Shown here: piece by piece, positions 17,788-26,267 of the stretch
Position numbering within the stretch: position 1 is the stretch's first letter
Layout: every line of letters begins with the position of its first letter
Origin: Thermasporomyces sp040195635
Lineage (GTDB): Bacteria; Actinomycetota; Actinomycetes; Propionibacteriales; Actinopolymorphaceae
Assembly (NCBI RefSeq): GCF_040195635.1
Contig: NZ_JBEFTX010000016.1
Span: 1-64,000, forward strand
Direction of reading: 5' to 3'
Length of the DNA: 64,000 nt
Notes under the pieces: model-generated
Seen by the model: the letters and a program-made list of their open reading frames with translations, nothing else
Databases searched by the model: none
Told to the model about the DNA's origin: nothing
Made by a program: the position numbers and the translations under genes

Positions 17788-19635
17788 ATGGTGACCATCC
17801 CTACGCCGCCGTCGCGTGCCCCGCGGCGTCGTACCGTCGTCGCCGCCGCGGCTGCAGGAGCGGTCGCCGGCTTCGGGGTCACAGGCCCGGCGGCCGCGGC
17901 CGCCGGGACGACGAGCGTCGGCCCGCCACGCCGATTGGGACCGGCCGCGGAGGCGCGGATCGCCAGTGTGGTTCGCCGGATGTCGCTGGAGGAGAAGGTC
18001 GGCCAGCTCCTCGTGACGCACGTCTACGGCGCCACGCCCGATACACCCGACGCGCGCAACACGAGCACGTACGGCGTCGCCACACCGGCCGAAATCGTGG
18101 CGAAGTACCACCTCGGGGGCATCTGTTACTTCACCTGGTCGGGCAACATCAGCGAGCCGCGCCAGGTCGCCGGACTTTCCAACGGCCTCCAGCGGGCCGC
18201 CGTCGAGAGCGGTGCGGGCGTACCGTTGCTCATCTCCACCGATCAGGAGCAGGGCACGATCGTGCGGGTCGGTCCGCCGGCGACGCAGTTCCCCGGCAAC
18301 ATGGCTCTGGGCGCGAGCAGGGATGCCGCCGCCGCACGCGAAGCGGCCGCCATCACCGGCAAGGAGCTCGCCGCGCTCGGCATCAACCAGGACTACGCGC
18401 CCGTCGCCGACGTCAACGTCGACCCCGCCAACCCGGTGATCGGCGTACGGTCGTTCGGCGCCGACCCCACGCTCGCCCGCACCCTCACCGCCGCCCAGGT
18501 GAAGGGGTACGAACGCGACGCCGGCATCATCGCCACCGCCAAGCACTTCCCCGGCCACGGCGACACCGAGCTGGACAGTCACACCGAGATCCCGGTGATC
18601 AGGCATACGAAGGAGCAGTGGGAGCAGATCGACGCGCCCCCGTTCGAGGCGGCGATCGAGGCCGGCATCGGGTCGATCATGACGGGCCACCTGGTGTTTC
18701 CCGAGCTGGACCCGAGCGAGGACCCGGCCACGCTGTCGTACCCGATCATGACCGGCATCCTGCGCGAGCAGCTCGGCTACGACGGAGTGGTCTGCACGGA
18801 CTCGCTCGGCATGCAGGGCGTCCGCGACAAGTACGGCGATGACCGGGTGGTCGTCCTCGCGGTCAACGCCGGCGTCGACATGCTCCTGCGCCCGCCCGCG
18901 TTCGACCTCGCGCACCAGGCGCTGCTCGAGGCGGTCCGCGCGCAGGAGATCAGCCGGCGCCGGCTCGACGAGGCCGTGACCCGCATCCTCCGGCTGAAGC
19001 TTGCCAAGGGCATCGTGCACGAGCCATACGTCGACGTCGACGAGGTGGACGAGATCGTCGGTACGCCCGACCACCTCGTGCGCGCCGACCGGATCACGGA
19101 GAGGACAACGACGTTCGTCAAGAACGACGCCGACCTGCTTCCGCTGGCACCTGGCGCGCGTAGCGTCCTCGTCACGGGTAGCGGCGTCGCGGCGACCGCC
19201 ACCCTGGCCGAGGCGATGACCGACCGCGGTGCGACGGCGGAGTCCTACGCCACCGGCACCCGGCCGACCGACACCGCGATCGCGACCGCGGTGGAGCGGG
19301 CGGCCGCGTGCGACCTCACGATCGTGTTGACCCAGAAGGCGTGGGACACCAAGGAGACCGACCCGCAGGCCCGGCAGCAGCGGCTCGTGCACGCCCTCGT
19401 CGCGACCGGACGGCCCGTCGTCGTGGTGGCCGTCAACGATCCGTACGACATCGCCCACTTCACCGAGGCGCAGACCTACCTGGTGACCTACGCCGGCAAC
19501 GCCGTGGCCCTGCGCGCCTGCGCCCGGGTGCTGTTCGGCGAGGTCAGCCCGCGAGGGAAACTGCCCGTCGCCATCCCCAGCGTCACCGACCCCGCGACCC
19601 CGCTTTATCCGTACGGCCACGGCCTGACGTGGTGA
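17788..19635 (+). CDS. nagZ: Exported GH3 beta-N-acetylglucosaminidase
   Basis: The 615-residue protein starts with a Tat-like signal (APRRRTVVAAAAAGAVAG). A GH3 barrel follows with the NagZ signature KHFPGHGDTELDSH, whose His/Asp dyad serves as acid/base, and the nucleophile Asp in VCTDSLGMQG. A C-terminal GH3_C domain (about 420-615) makes it the two-domain form known from Bacillus subtilis NagZ rather than the short enterobacterial form. It removes non-reducing GlcNAc from peptidoglycan fragments outside the cell. The ATG at 17788 is preceded by GGGAGG at 7-base spacing; the GTG at 17773 lies within that site. It heads the MurNAc salvage operon. Confidence 0.9.
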   Translation: MVTIPTPPSRAPRRRTVVAAAAAGAVAGFGVTGPAAAAAGTTSVGPPRRLGPAAEARIASVVRRMSLEEKVGQLLVTHVYGATPDTPDARNTSTYGVATPAEIVAKYHLGGICYFTWSGNISEPRQVAGLSNGLQRAAVESGAGVPLLISTDQEQGTIVRVGPPATQFPGNMALGASRDAAAAREAAAITGKELAALGINQDYAPVADVNVDPANPVIGVRSFGADPTLARTLTAAQVKGYERDAGIIATAKHFPGHGDTELDSHTEIPVIRHTKEQWEQIDAPPFEAAIEAGIGSIMTGHLVFPELDPSEDPATLSYPIMTGILREQLGYDGVVCTDSLGMQGVRDKYGDDRVVVLAVNAGVDMLLRPPAFDLAHQALLEAVRAQEISRRRLDEAVTRILRLKLAKGIVHEPYVDVDEVDEIVGTPDHLVRADRITERTTTFVKNDADLLPLAPGARSVLVTGSGVAATATLAEAMTDRGATAESYATGTRPTDTAIATAVERAAACDLTIVLTQKAWDTKETDPQARQQRLVHALVATGRPVVVVAVNDPYDIAHFTEAQTYLVTYAGNAVALRACARVLFGEVSPRGKLPVAIPSVTDPATPLYPYGHGLTW

Positions 19636-19668
19636 CCCCGGACACAGACGAGAAGGAGGGACGGCCCC

Positions 19669-21009
19669 ATGGCGTCCAGCTCGCACCCCCACCCCACCCG
19701 CCGGACCCTTCTCGGTGGCGTCGCCGCGTCGGGGGCGGCGGTGGCCGCCGGCTTGACCCTCAGCGGTGATGCCGCACCCGCCTGGGCGGCGACCGGGGCG
19801 TCCGGGTCGACCCAGGGCGGCGGCCGGTTGCGTACCGGCGCCGAGGTCGCCGCCGCGGACGACTGGTCGATGCTGCGCGGCACCAAGCTCGGCATCTTCA
19901 GCAACCCGACCGGCATCCTCCGGGACACGCGCCACATCGTGGACGACCTGGCGACCCATGACGACCTCGACATCGTGGGGGTGTTCGGCCCCGAACACGG
20001 ATTCCGCGGCAGTGCCCAGGCCGGCGGGTCCGAAGGCGACACGATGGATCCGCGGACCGGCCTACCGGTCTACGACGCGTACGGCGCCAACCAGGACAAG
20101 CTCGCCCAGCTGTTCACCAAGGCCGGCGTCGAGACGATGGTCTTCGACATCCAGGACGTGGGTGCGCGGTTCTACACCTACATCTGGACCCTCTACAACT
20201 CGATGGTCGTGGCCGCCAGGCTGGGCCTTTCCTACGTCGTCCTCGACCGCCCCAACCCGATCGGGGGACGGGCCGACGGTGCGCTGATGACCGCCGGCTA
20301 CACGTCCGGCGTCGGGCTCAAGGAGATCGTGCAGCAGCACGGCATGACGGTCGGCGAGCTGGCGCGGTTCTACAACGGCGAGTTCCTGCCGGAGGCGGCG
20401 GGCAGCCAGCTCGACCTCGAGGTCGTGAAGGTCCAGGGCTGGCAGCCCGACTCCCGCGCCCAGGAGCACGGCCTGCCCTGGCCGCCGCCCTCGCCTAACA
20501 TGCCGACGGCCGACACGGCGCTTGCCTACGTCGGCACCTGCTTCTTCGAGGGCACCAACATCTCCGAGGGCCGCGGGACCACCCGGCCGTTCGAGCTGAT
20601 CGGCGCTCCGTACCTCGACTACCAGTGGGGCGACCGGCTCAATGCGCGGAACCTGCCGGGCGTGGAGTTCCGCGAGGCGTACTTCGTCCCGACGTTCTCG
20701 AAGTACGTCGACGAGACATGTGCGGGGGTGCAGGTCCACGTCACCGACCAGCGGGCGTACCACCCGATCCGGACCGCGGTCGCGATGCTGGTCGAGGCGA
20801 CGCGGTACGACGAGTTCGCCTGGCGGCAGGACTCGTGGGACCTCGAGCGGCCGTTCTGGATCGACAAGCTGTCCGGCTCACCCAGGCTGCGGACGATGAT
20901 CGACGCCGGAGCAGACGCCGACGAGGTGGTGGGCGCCTGGGCGGACGAGGTGGCCGCGTTCGAGGCACAGCGCGAGCCCTATCTGCTCTATCCCGGGCGG
21001 CGAGGCTGA
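19669..21009 (+). CDS. namZ: Exo-beta-N-acetylmuramidase NamZ (DUF1343, GH171)
   Basis: The 446-residue protein has a Tat signal (RRTLLGGVAASGAAVA) and the conserved blocks of DUF1343: LGIFSNPTGI, GVFGPEHGFRG, TGLPVYDAYG, MVFDIQDVGARFYTYIWT, VLDRPNPIGG and GTNISEGRGTTRPFE. In B. subtilis this family, encoded beside nagZ and amiE, releases terminal MurNAc from peptidoglycan chains after NagZ has removed GlcNAc. The gene begins 33 bp after nagZ with GGAGGG before its ATG, and ends one base before the next gene. Adjacency to nagZ, murR and murQ strongly supports the function. Confidence 0.93.
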   Translation: MASSSHPHPTRRTLLGGVAASGAAVAAGLTLSGDAAPAWAATGASGSTQGGGRLRTGAEVAAADDWSMLRGTKLGIFSNPTGILRDTRHIVDDLATHDDLDIVGVFGPEHGFRGSAQAGGSEGDTMDPRTGLPVYDAYGANQDKLAQLFTKAGVETMVFDIQDVGARFYTYIWTLYNSMVVAARLGLSYVVLDRPNPIGGRADGALMTAGYTSGVGLKEIVQQHGMTVGELARFYNGEFLPEAAGSQLDLEVVKVQGWQPDSRAQEHGLPWPPPSPNMPTADTALAYVGTCFFEGTNISEGRGTTRPFELIGAPYLDYQWGDRLNARNLPGVEFREAYFVPTFSKYVDETCAGVQVHVTDQRAYHPIRTAVAMLVEATRYDEFAWRQDSWDLERPFWIDKLSGSPRLRTMIDAGADADEVVGAWADEVAAFEAQREPYLLYPGRRG

Positions 21010-21010
21010 C

Positions 21011-22798
21011 ATGCGGGCGCGTCGGGCGGGTCGAGCGGGTCGAGCGGGTCGAGGCTGGCTCGTGGCGCGTATGGTGCCCGTCGTTCTCGCGACGGCGTTC
21101 CTCGCGTCGTCGGCGCAGCCGGCGCTGGCGCACGGACACCAGGCGGATCGAGGCTTCGACGAGCCGTACTCCGGGTTCGCGCCCCCGTCGACCCGGCTGC
21201 GGACCACCACACCGAAGGAGGCTGGCCTGAACACCGCCGAGATCGACGCGATGCTCGCCGAGCTGGCGGGCTACCTGTTGCCGCAGCCGTCGGGCCGACC
21301 GCTGTTTTCGGGCGCGGTCGTGCTCGCCTCCCACGACGGGAAGGTTGCCGTGCACGAGGCGATGGGCCATGCGGTGAAGTACGCCGACGCCGAAGGCACC
21401 GAGCTTCCGCCGCACCAGCAGGTGCCGGTGGCCCCCGACACGATCTTCGACATGGCGAGCATCTCCAAGCTGTTCACCTCGATCGTGGTGATGCAGCAGG
21501 TGGAACGAGCCCGGATCGACCTGGACGCCACGGTGGCGTCGTACCTCCCGGCGTTCGCGGCGAACGGCAAGGAGGCCGTCACCGTCCGGCAGCTGCTCAC
21601 TCACACCTCGGGCCTGCCGTCGTGGATGCGGCTCTGGCGCCCCTATCCGGACAGGGAGTCGCGGATCCAGGCGGTGCTGGCCGTCGCCCCCAAGGCGCCG
21701 CCGGAGACGCTGTACGAATACTCCGACCTCAACCTCATCACCCTCGGCGTCCTCGTCGAACGGGTCGGCGGCGAGCCGCTCGACGTGCTCGTCCGTGAGG
21801 GCATCACCGAGCCGTTGCGGATGGTCGACACCGGCTACAACCCGCCGGCGTCGAAGCTGGACCGGATCGCCGCGACCGAGTTCCAGACCGACCCGGCGCG
21901 GGGCATGGTGCGGGGGAGTGTCCACGACGAGAACGCCTGGTCGCTCGGCGGCGTCGCGGGCCACGCCGGCATCTTCTCCACCGCGCACGACATGTCGGTG
22001 CTCGCGCAGGCGATGCTGAACGGCGGGACGTACGACGGACGCACGATCCTGTCCAGGCATACGACCGAACAGATGCTCACCGACTACAACGCCGGCTTCC
22101 CCGGGCACGCGCACGGGTTGGGATTCGAGCTCAACCAGCGCTTCTACATGGGCGCCCTGGCATCGCCGTCGACCGCCGGGCACACCGGGTTCACCGGCAC
22201 GTCGCTGGTGATCGACCCGCTGTCCCGATCGTTCGTGATCCTGCTGAGCAACCGCGTGCATCCGCGGCGGGAGTGGAGCAATGTCAACGCCGCCCGGCGG
22301 GCGGTGGTGGGGCGGGTCGCGCACGCGCTCGCGGTGACGCCGCGTCAGGGTGGCACGGCGTGGTTCGCCGGCCGCCAGGACGGCACCACGGCGACGCTCA
22401 CCCTGCCCGTGACCCTGCGGGCGGACTCGACCCGGCTCGGGTTCCACCTCTTCGTCGACTCCGAGGAGACCGACCTGCTGACGCTCGAGGTGTCGCGGGA
22501 CGGTGAAGCGAGTTGGGAGCCGCAGCCGTTCGTCGTCTCGAGCCGGGGACGGATCAGCCCGCACGACGGCACGATCTCGGGGTTCACCGGACGGCACTGG
22601 CAACAGGCCGCGGCCGAGATCGAGGGACCGGCCGGGGAGGTCCAGATCCGCTGGCGATACGTCACCGACGCGCTCTACCAGGGCCGTGGCGTCTACGTCG
22701 ACGGGATCAGGCTGGGCGATGCCGACGGCCTGCTGCTGGACGGCGAGCGTTCTCCGGAGAGGTTCGTCACCGACGGCTGGACCGAAGCTTCGCGCTGA
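21011..22798 (+). CDS. Secreted AmiE-like serine hydrolase (beta-lactamase fold) with C-terminal jelly-roll domain
   Basis: A signal peptide (about residues 1-38, ALAHG end) precedes a class-C beta-lactamase/transpeptidase fold (about 55-430). It has SxxK in MASISKLFTS, a Tyr motif in YEYSDLN, the LLTHTSGLPSW block and a late GHTGFTG box. The position matches amiE of the B. subtilis mur operon, whose product cleaves MurNAc-L-Ala bonds. An added ~150-residue C-terminal domain (VQIRWRYVTDALYQGRGVYVDG) resembles MAM/immune-inhibitor-A-like jelly rolls and may bind wall or sugar. The signal peptide Arg/Ala/Gly run is coded by a 9-bp tandem repeat. It starts one base after the namZ stop. Confidence 0.82.
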   Translation: MRARRAGRAGRAGRGWLVARMVPVVLATAFLASSAQPALAHGHQADRGFDEPYSGFAPPSTRLRTTTPKEAGLNTAEIDAMLAELAGYLLPQPSGRPLFSGAVVLASHDGKVAVHEAMGHAVKYADAEGTELPPHQQVPVAPDTIFDMASISKLFTSIVVMQQVERARIDLDATVASYLPAFAANGKEAVTVRQLLTHTSGLPSWMRLWRPYPDRESRIQAVLAVAPKAPPETLYEYSDLNLITLGVLVERVGGEPLDVLVREGITEPLRMVDTGYNPPASKLDRIAATEFQTDPARGMVRGSVHDENAWSLGGVAGHAGIFSTAHDMSVLAQAMLNGGTYDGRTILSRHTTEQMLTDYNAGFPGHAHGLGFELNQRFYMGALASPSTAGHTGFTGTSLVIDPLSRSFVILLSNRVHPRREWSNVNAARRAVVGRVAHALAVTPRQGGTAWFAGRQDGTTATLTLPVTLRADSTRLGFHLFVDSEETDLLTLEVSRDGEASWEPQPFVVSSRGRISPHDGTISGFTGRHWQQAAAEIEGPAGEVQIRWRYVTDALYQGRGVYVDGIRLGDADGLLLDGERSPERFVTDGWTEASR

Positions 22799-22910
22799 TC
22801 TCCCTGGTCAACGATGTATAACGCGTCGCTGAGTGGGCAGATACGAGGCGAAACCGTACGTTCTCGCCGAATTCGGGCATCGGCGAGGGGTACATGATGC
22901 GCAGGCGAGG

Positions 22911-22924
22911 GTAAGTTACTTTCC
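22911..22924. promoter_or_regulatory. Candidate MurR operator/leaderless promoter before murR
   Basis: The murR ATG (22928) has no Shine-Dalgarno sequence. Immediately upstream lies GTAAGTTACTTTCC, containing the 9-base palindrome GTAAGTTAC. TAAGTT could be a -10 hexamer for a leaderless transcript, with the palindrome placed for autoregulation. A related sequence, GGAAGTTTAC, occurs before nagZ. The assignment is a suggestion from spacing and symmetry only. Confidence 0.3.
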
Positions 22925-22927
22925 ACT

Positions 22928-23851
22928 ATGGCCAAGAGTTCGAAGGTTCCTGAAGCCGATCCGGTCGCCGAGGGTGTGGTGATCCGGATCCGCGCGCTGG
23001 CGCCCTCCCTGTCCCCAGCCGAGCAACGGGTCGCCGGCCTGGTCCTCGAGGATCCCTCGCGAGCGTCGTCGCGCACGATCACGGAGCTCGCGCGGGCTGC
23101 CGGAACCTCCGAGACGACCGTCATCCGCTTCTGCAAGGTCCTCGGGCTCCCCGGCTATCCGGAGCTGCGCCTGCGGCTCGCGGCGGAGTCGGCCCGCGAG
23201 TCCGCGCGCGAAGGCGATCGCGGCCGTGCGGTCGGCAGCGACATCGGGCCCGGCGACACCATGGAGCAGATCGTGGAGAAGGTCGCGTTCGCCGACGCGA
23301 GAGCGGTCGAGGAGACCGCGAGTCAACTCGATGTCGGCGTCCTCGACACCGTGAGCGAGGCGCTGGCGAAGGCGGGCCGGGTGGAGATCTTCGGCGTCGG
23401 CGCCAGCGCGTTCGTCGCCCAGGACTTCCAGGCCAAGCTGCACCGGATCGGGCGGCTGGCGTTCGCGTGGATGGACACCCACGCCGCCCTCGCGAGCGCC
23501 GCCCTGCTCGGCAAGGGCGACGTCGCCGTCGGCATCTCCCACACCGGCGCCACGGGCGACACCATCGAAGTCCTCACCCAGGCCCGCGACCACGGCGCCA
23601 CCACCGTCGCGCTCACCAACTTCCCGCGCTCGCCCATCGCCGCCGTCGCCGACCATGTGCTCACCACTGCCGCCCGCGAGACGACGTTCAGATCGGGTGC
23701 GACCGCGAGCCGGATCGCCCAGCTCACGGTCGTCGACTGCCTGTTCGTGGGCATCGCCCGGCGGCACTACCGGGAGACCCTGGGTGCGCTCGAGGCCACC
23801 TTCGACGCGATCAGCAGCCGGCGGGTGCCGCCGTCGCGGGGGCGCCGGTGA
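22928..23851 (+). CDS. murR: MurR/RpiR-family regulator with SIS domain
   Basis: The 307-residue protein has an N-terminal HTH_6 domain (about 18-95: LSPAEQRVAGLVLEDP, TITELARAAGTSETTVIRFCKVLG) and a SIS sugar-phosphate-binding domain (about 145-280: IFGVGASAFVAQDFQAK, GISHTGATGDTIE). In the MurR family the SIS domain binds MurNAc-6-phosphate and relieves repression of salvage genes. Lying between the hydrolase genes and murQ, this copy most likely controls the whole operon. Its stop overlaps the murQ start. Confidence 0.9.
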   Translation: MAKSSKVPEADPVAEGVVIRIRALAPSLSPAEQRVAGLVLEDPSRASSRTITELARAAGTSETTVIRFCKVLGLPGYPELRLRLAAESARESAREGDRGRAVGSDIGPGDTMEQIVEKVAFADARAVEETASQLDVGVLDTVSEALAKAGRVEIFGVGASAFVAQDFQAKLHRIGRLAFAWMDTHAALASAALLGKGDVAVGISHTGATGDTIEVLTQARDHGATTVALTNFPRSPIAAVADHVLTTAARETTFRSGATASRIAQLTVVDCLFVGIARRHYRETLGALEATFDAISSRRVPPSRGRR

Positions 23852-24813
23852 TGACCGGCCCGGGCCCCGACGCGGCAGGCGCGGAGTCCGGCCAGCCGGC
23901 CCTCAAGCCGGTCGTTCACGTCACCTCGCCGACAGAGGCCCGCAACCCCCGCACCACCGACATCGACCGGGTGTCGACACTCGATGTGCTCCGCCTCATC
24001 AACGACGAGGACCGGCAGGTGGCAGAGGCGGTCCGCGCCGCGCTTCCCCAGGTGGCGAGTGCCGTCGATCTGGCAGTCGAGGCCCTCCGGCGCGGCCGGC
24101 GGGTCCACTACGTAGGCGCCGGCACGTCCGGGCGGCTCGGGGTGCTGGACGCGGCAGAGCTGCCGCCGACGTTCGCCGTACCTCCCGAGTGGTTCGTCAC
24201 CCACGCCGCCGGCGGCCCGGCGGCGTTGTTACGTGCGATCGAGGGTGCCGAGGACGACGAGGAAGCTGGCCACCAGGAGATCGCCGACTCCGTGACCGCA
24301 GGCGACGTCGTCGTCGGCCTCGCCGCGAGTGGCCGTACGCCCTATGTCGCCGGTGCCCTGCGCTCGGCGCGCGAACGCGGTGCCGCGACGGTCCTCGTCA
24401 CCGCCAACCCCGACGCTCCGCTCTCGGCGGAGGTGGACGTGTTCGTCGCCGTCGACACCGGGCCCGAGGTGGTGGCGGGGTCGACTCGGATGAAGGCCGG
24501 TACGGGGCAGAAGCTGGTCCTCAACGCCTTCTCGACCGCGGTGATGATCCGCCTCGGTCGTACTTACTCCAATCTCATGGTCGACCTGGTGGCCACCAAC
24601 GCGAAGCTGCGCGGGCGGATGCTCGACATCCTCGGCGAAGCGACCGGTCTGGACGAACCGACCTGCGCCGCGGCGCTGACCGAGGCCGGCGGCGAACTCA
24701 AGACCGCGCTGGTGGCCGTCCTCGGCGACGTGGAACCCGGACGCGCACGTGCCGCGCTCGCCGACTCCGGTGGGCACGTCCACGCCGCGCTCGCCCAACT
24801 CGGGAGACCGTAG
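23851..24813 (+). CDS. murQ: N-acetylmuramic acid 6-phosphate etherase
   Basis: MurQ cleaves the lactyl ether of MurNAc-6P to give GlcNAc-6P and D-lactate. The 320-residue protein carries the family N-terminus (TEARNPRTTDIDRVSTLDVLRLIN begins the match), the SIS domain (VHYVGAGTSGRLGVLDAAELPPTF) and the catalytic-loop block GSTRMKAGTGQK. Its length fits the family. The ATG at 23851 overlaps the murR TGA; a GTG three bases earlier (23848) could equally serve. It is the last gene of the salvage operon. No MurNAc kinase or PTS permease is encoded within the window, so the MurNAc-6P source is unknown. Confidence 0.94.
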   Translation: MTGPGPDAAGAESGQPALKPVVHVTSPTEARNPRTTDIDRVSTLDVLRLINDEDRQVAEAVRAALPQVASAVDLAVEALRRGRRVHYVGAGTSGRLGVLDAAELPPTFAVPPEWFVTHAAGGPAALLRAIEGAEDDEEAGHQEIADSVTAGDVVVGLAASGRTPYVAGALRSARERGAATVLVTANPDAPLSAEVDVFVAVDTGPEVVAGSTRMKAGTGQKLVLNAFSTAVMIRLGRTYSNLMVDLVATNAKLRGRMLDILGEATGLDEPTCAAALTEAGGELKTALVAVLGDVEPGRARAALADSGGHVHAALAQLGRP

Positions 24814-25114
24814 AAACCGTCGGGGACTTCGCGGCCCGGCCGCCGGGAAAGGCCGTTTGCACACTCATCGACGAGATTGCCCCGGATCGGCCGAGTTTGG
24901 AGAGAGGCTGGAGGCCGCCCGTCCTCATCAGCCCAAGGTTCGTGCGACGGGTACTCTCACCCCATCCCACCGAGGCTAGGGCGCTGATGGGGGGCACTCC
25001 CTCGAACGCATGACCGGTTGTGGGCTTGCACGCAGGGTAGGAACGGCTCAGGGTGGAGGTGCGAGGTGCGCCTCTCCGGAGTCGGCGCGCCCACGAACCG
25101 TGGCGGAGGTCCGC
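24814..25114. other. Intergenic region, no gene seen
   Basis: About 300 bp separate murQ from ku. A GC-rich imperfect stem (CGGCCCGGCCGCCGGG, around 24832-24847) soon after the murQ stop may be a terminator. Nothing else is recognisable apart from a ribosome-binding site (GGAGG) five bases before the ku ATG. Confidence 0.4.
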
Positions 25115-26089
25115 ATGCCGCAGGCAATCTGGAAGGGCTCAGTCTCCTTCGGGTTGGTGACGATCCCGGTGAAGGTCTATGCCGCCACCCAGGAGAAGGA
25201 CATCGCGTTCCGGCAGGTCCATGCCGCCGACGGCGGGCGGATCCGTTACCGGCGGGTCTGTGAGGTCGACGGGCAGGAGGTGCCGTACGCCGACATCGCC
25301 AAGGGGTACGAACTTCCCGACGGCAACATGGTCGTTCTCGACGCCGACGAGCTGAGCGACCTTCCGCTGCCGACCCGCAAGGTCGTCGAAGTGCTGGAGT
25401 TCGTGCCTGCGGAGGACATCGACCCGATCTATGTCTCCCGCAGCTACTACCTCCAGGCGGAGGGCCCGGCGGCCAAGCCTTATGTCCTGTTGCGTGACGC
25501 ACTCCGGCGCACCGGCCAGACGGCGGTTGTCAAGGTCGCCTTGCGCAACCGGGAGGCTCTGGCGCTGCTCCGGCCCAAGGACGACATCCTGATCCTGCAG
25601 ACGATGCTGTGGCCCGACGAGGTGCGTGATGCGTCCTTCGCCGCACCGGACGAGGACGTCGAGGTGCGGTCCCAGGAGATCGCCATGGCCGAGTCCTACA
25701 TCCAGACCTTGGAGACCAGCTTCGATCCCGCGCGCTACCACGACGACTACCGCGAGGCGCTCGAGCAGCTGATCGAGGCGAAGACGGCCGGGCTCGAGGT
25801 CGAGGCACCGGCCGAGGCCGCACCCGCCGCGGGCGATGTCGTGGACCTGATGGCCGCACTCCAGGCCAGCGTCGACGAGGCCCGCAAGCAGCGCGGCGCG
25901 TCGGCTGAGAAGCCGTCCGGCAAGCGAGCGGCAGCGGGGCAGCCGGGCGACAAGAAGGCCACCGGCAAGCAGGCGGCGAGCAAGCAACCGGCGAAGACCG
26001 ACAAGCAGGCCGCGAAGAAGACCGCCAAGAAGGCGTCCTCGCGTACGACGAAGAAGGCTGCGAAGGCACCCGCCCGCAAGTCGGCCTGA
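25115..26089 (+). CDS. ku: Ku DNA end-binding protein of bacterial NHEJ
   Basis: The 324-residue protein starts MPQAIWKGSVSFGLV, the conserved bacterial Ku opening, and continues with the Ku barrel (about 1-255: RYRRVCEVDGQEV, KGYELPDGNMVVL, EFVPAEDIDPIY). Ku homodimers bind double-strand ends and recruit LigD. The last ~60 residues are a Lys/Ala-rich, histone-H1-like tail (AAKKTAKKASSRTTKKAAK), as described for several actinobacterial Ku proteins, where it supports DNA binding. The ATG at 25115 has GGAGG upstream; the frame to 25010 is not supported. LigD is not encoded within the window. Confidence 0.95.
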   Translation: MPQAIWKGSVSFGLVTIPVKVYAATQEKDIAFRQVHAADGGRIRYRRVCEVDGQEVPYADIAKGYELPDGNMVVLDADELSDLPLPTRKVVEVLEFVPAEDIDPIYVSRSYYLQAEGPAAKPYVLLRDALRRTGQTAVVKVALRNREALALLRPKDDILILQTMLWPDEVRDASFAAPDEDVEVRSQEIAMAESYIQTLETSFDPARYHDDYREALEQLIEAKTAGLEVEAPAEAAPAAGDVVDLMAALQASVDEARKQRGASAEKPSGKRAAAGQPGDKKATGKQAASKQPAKTDKQAAKKTAKKASSRTTKKAAKAPARKSA

Positions 26090-26267
26090 CCGGCTCCGCC
26101 CTCGGGAGGCCGGCCGCCCGGGCGCCCTCTCGACACACCGGGACGGAGATCGCGGAAGCTGTTTCACCGGCGGCCGGCGCGGTGGCACGATGGCGGTAGG
26201 GGCGTTCCCCGACCGGGATGCGTCCTGCACAACGGTCCGCAGCCACCACCAATGCGGGAGCGACCTC

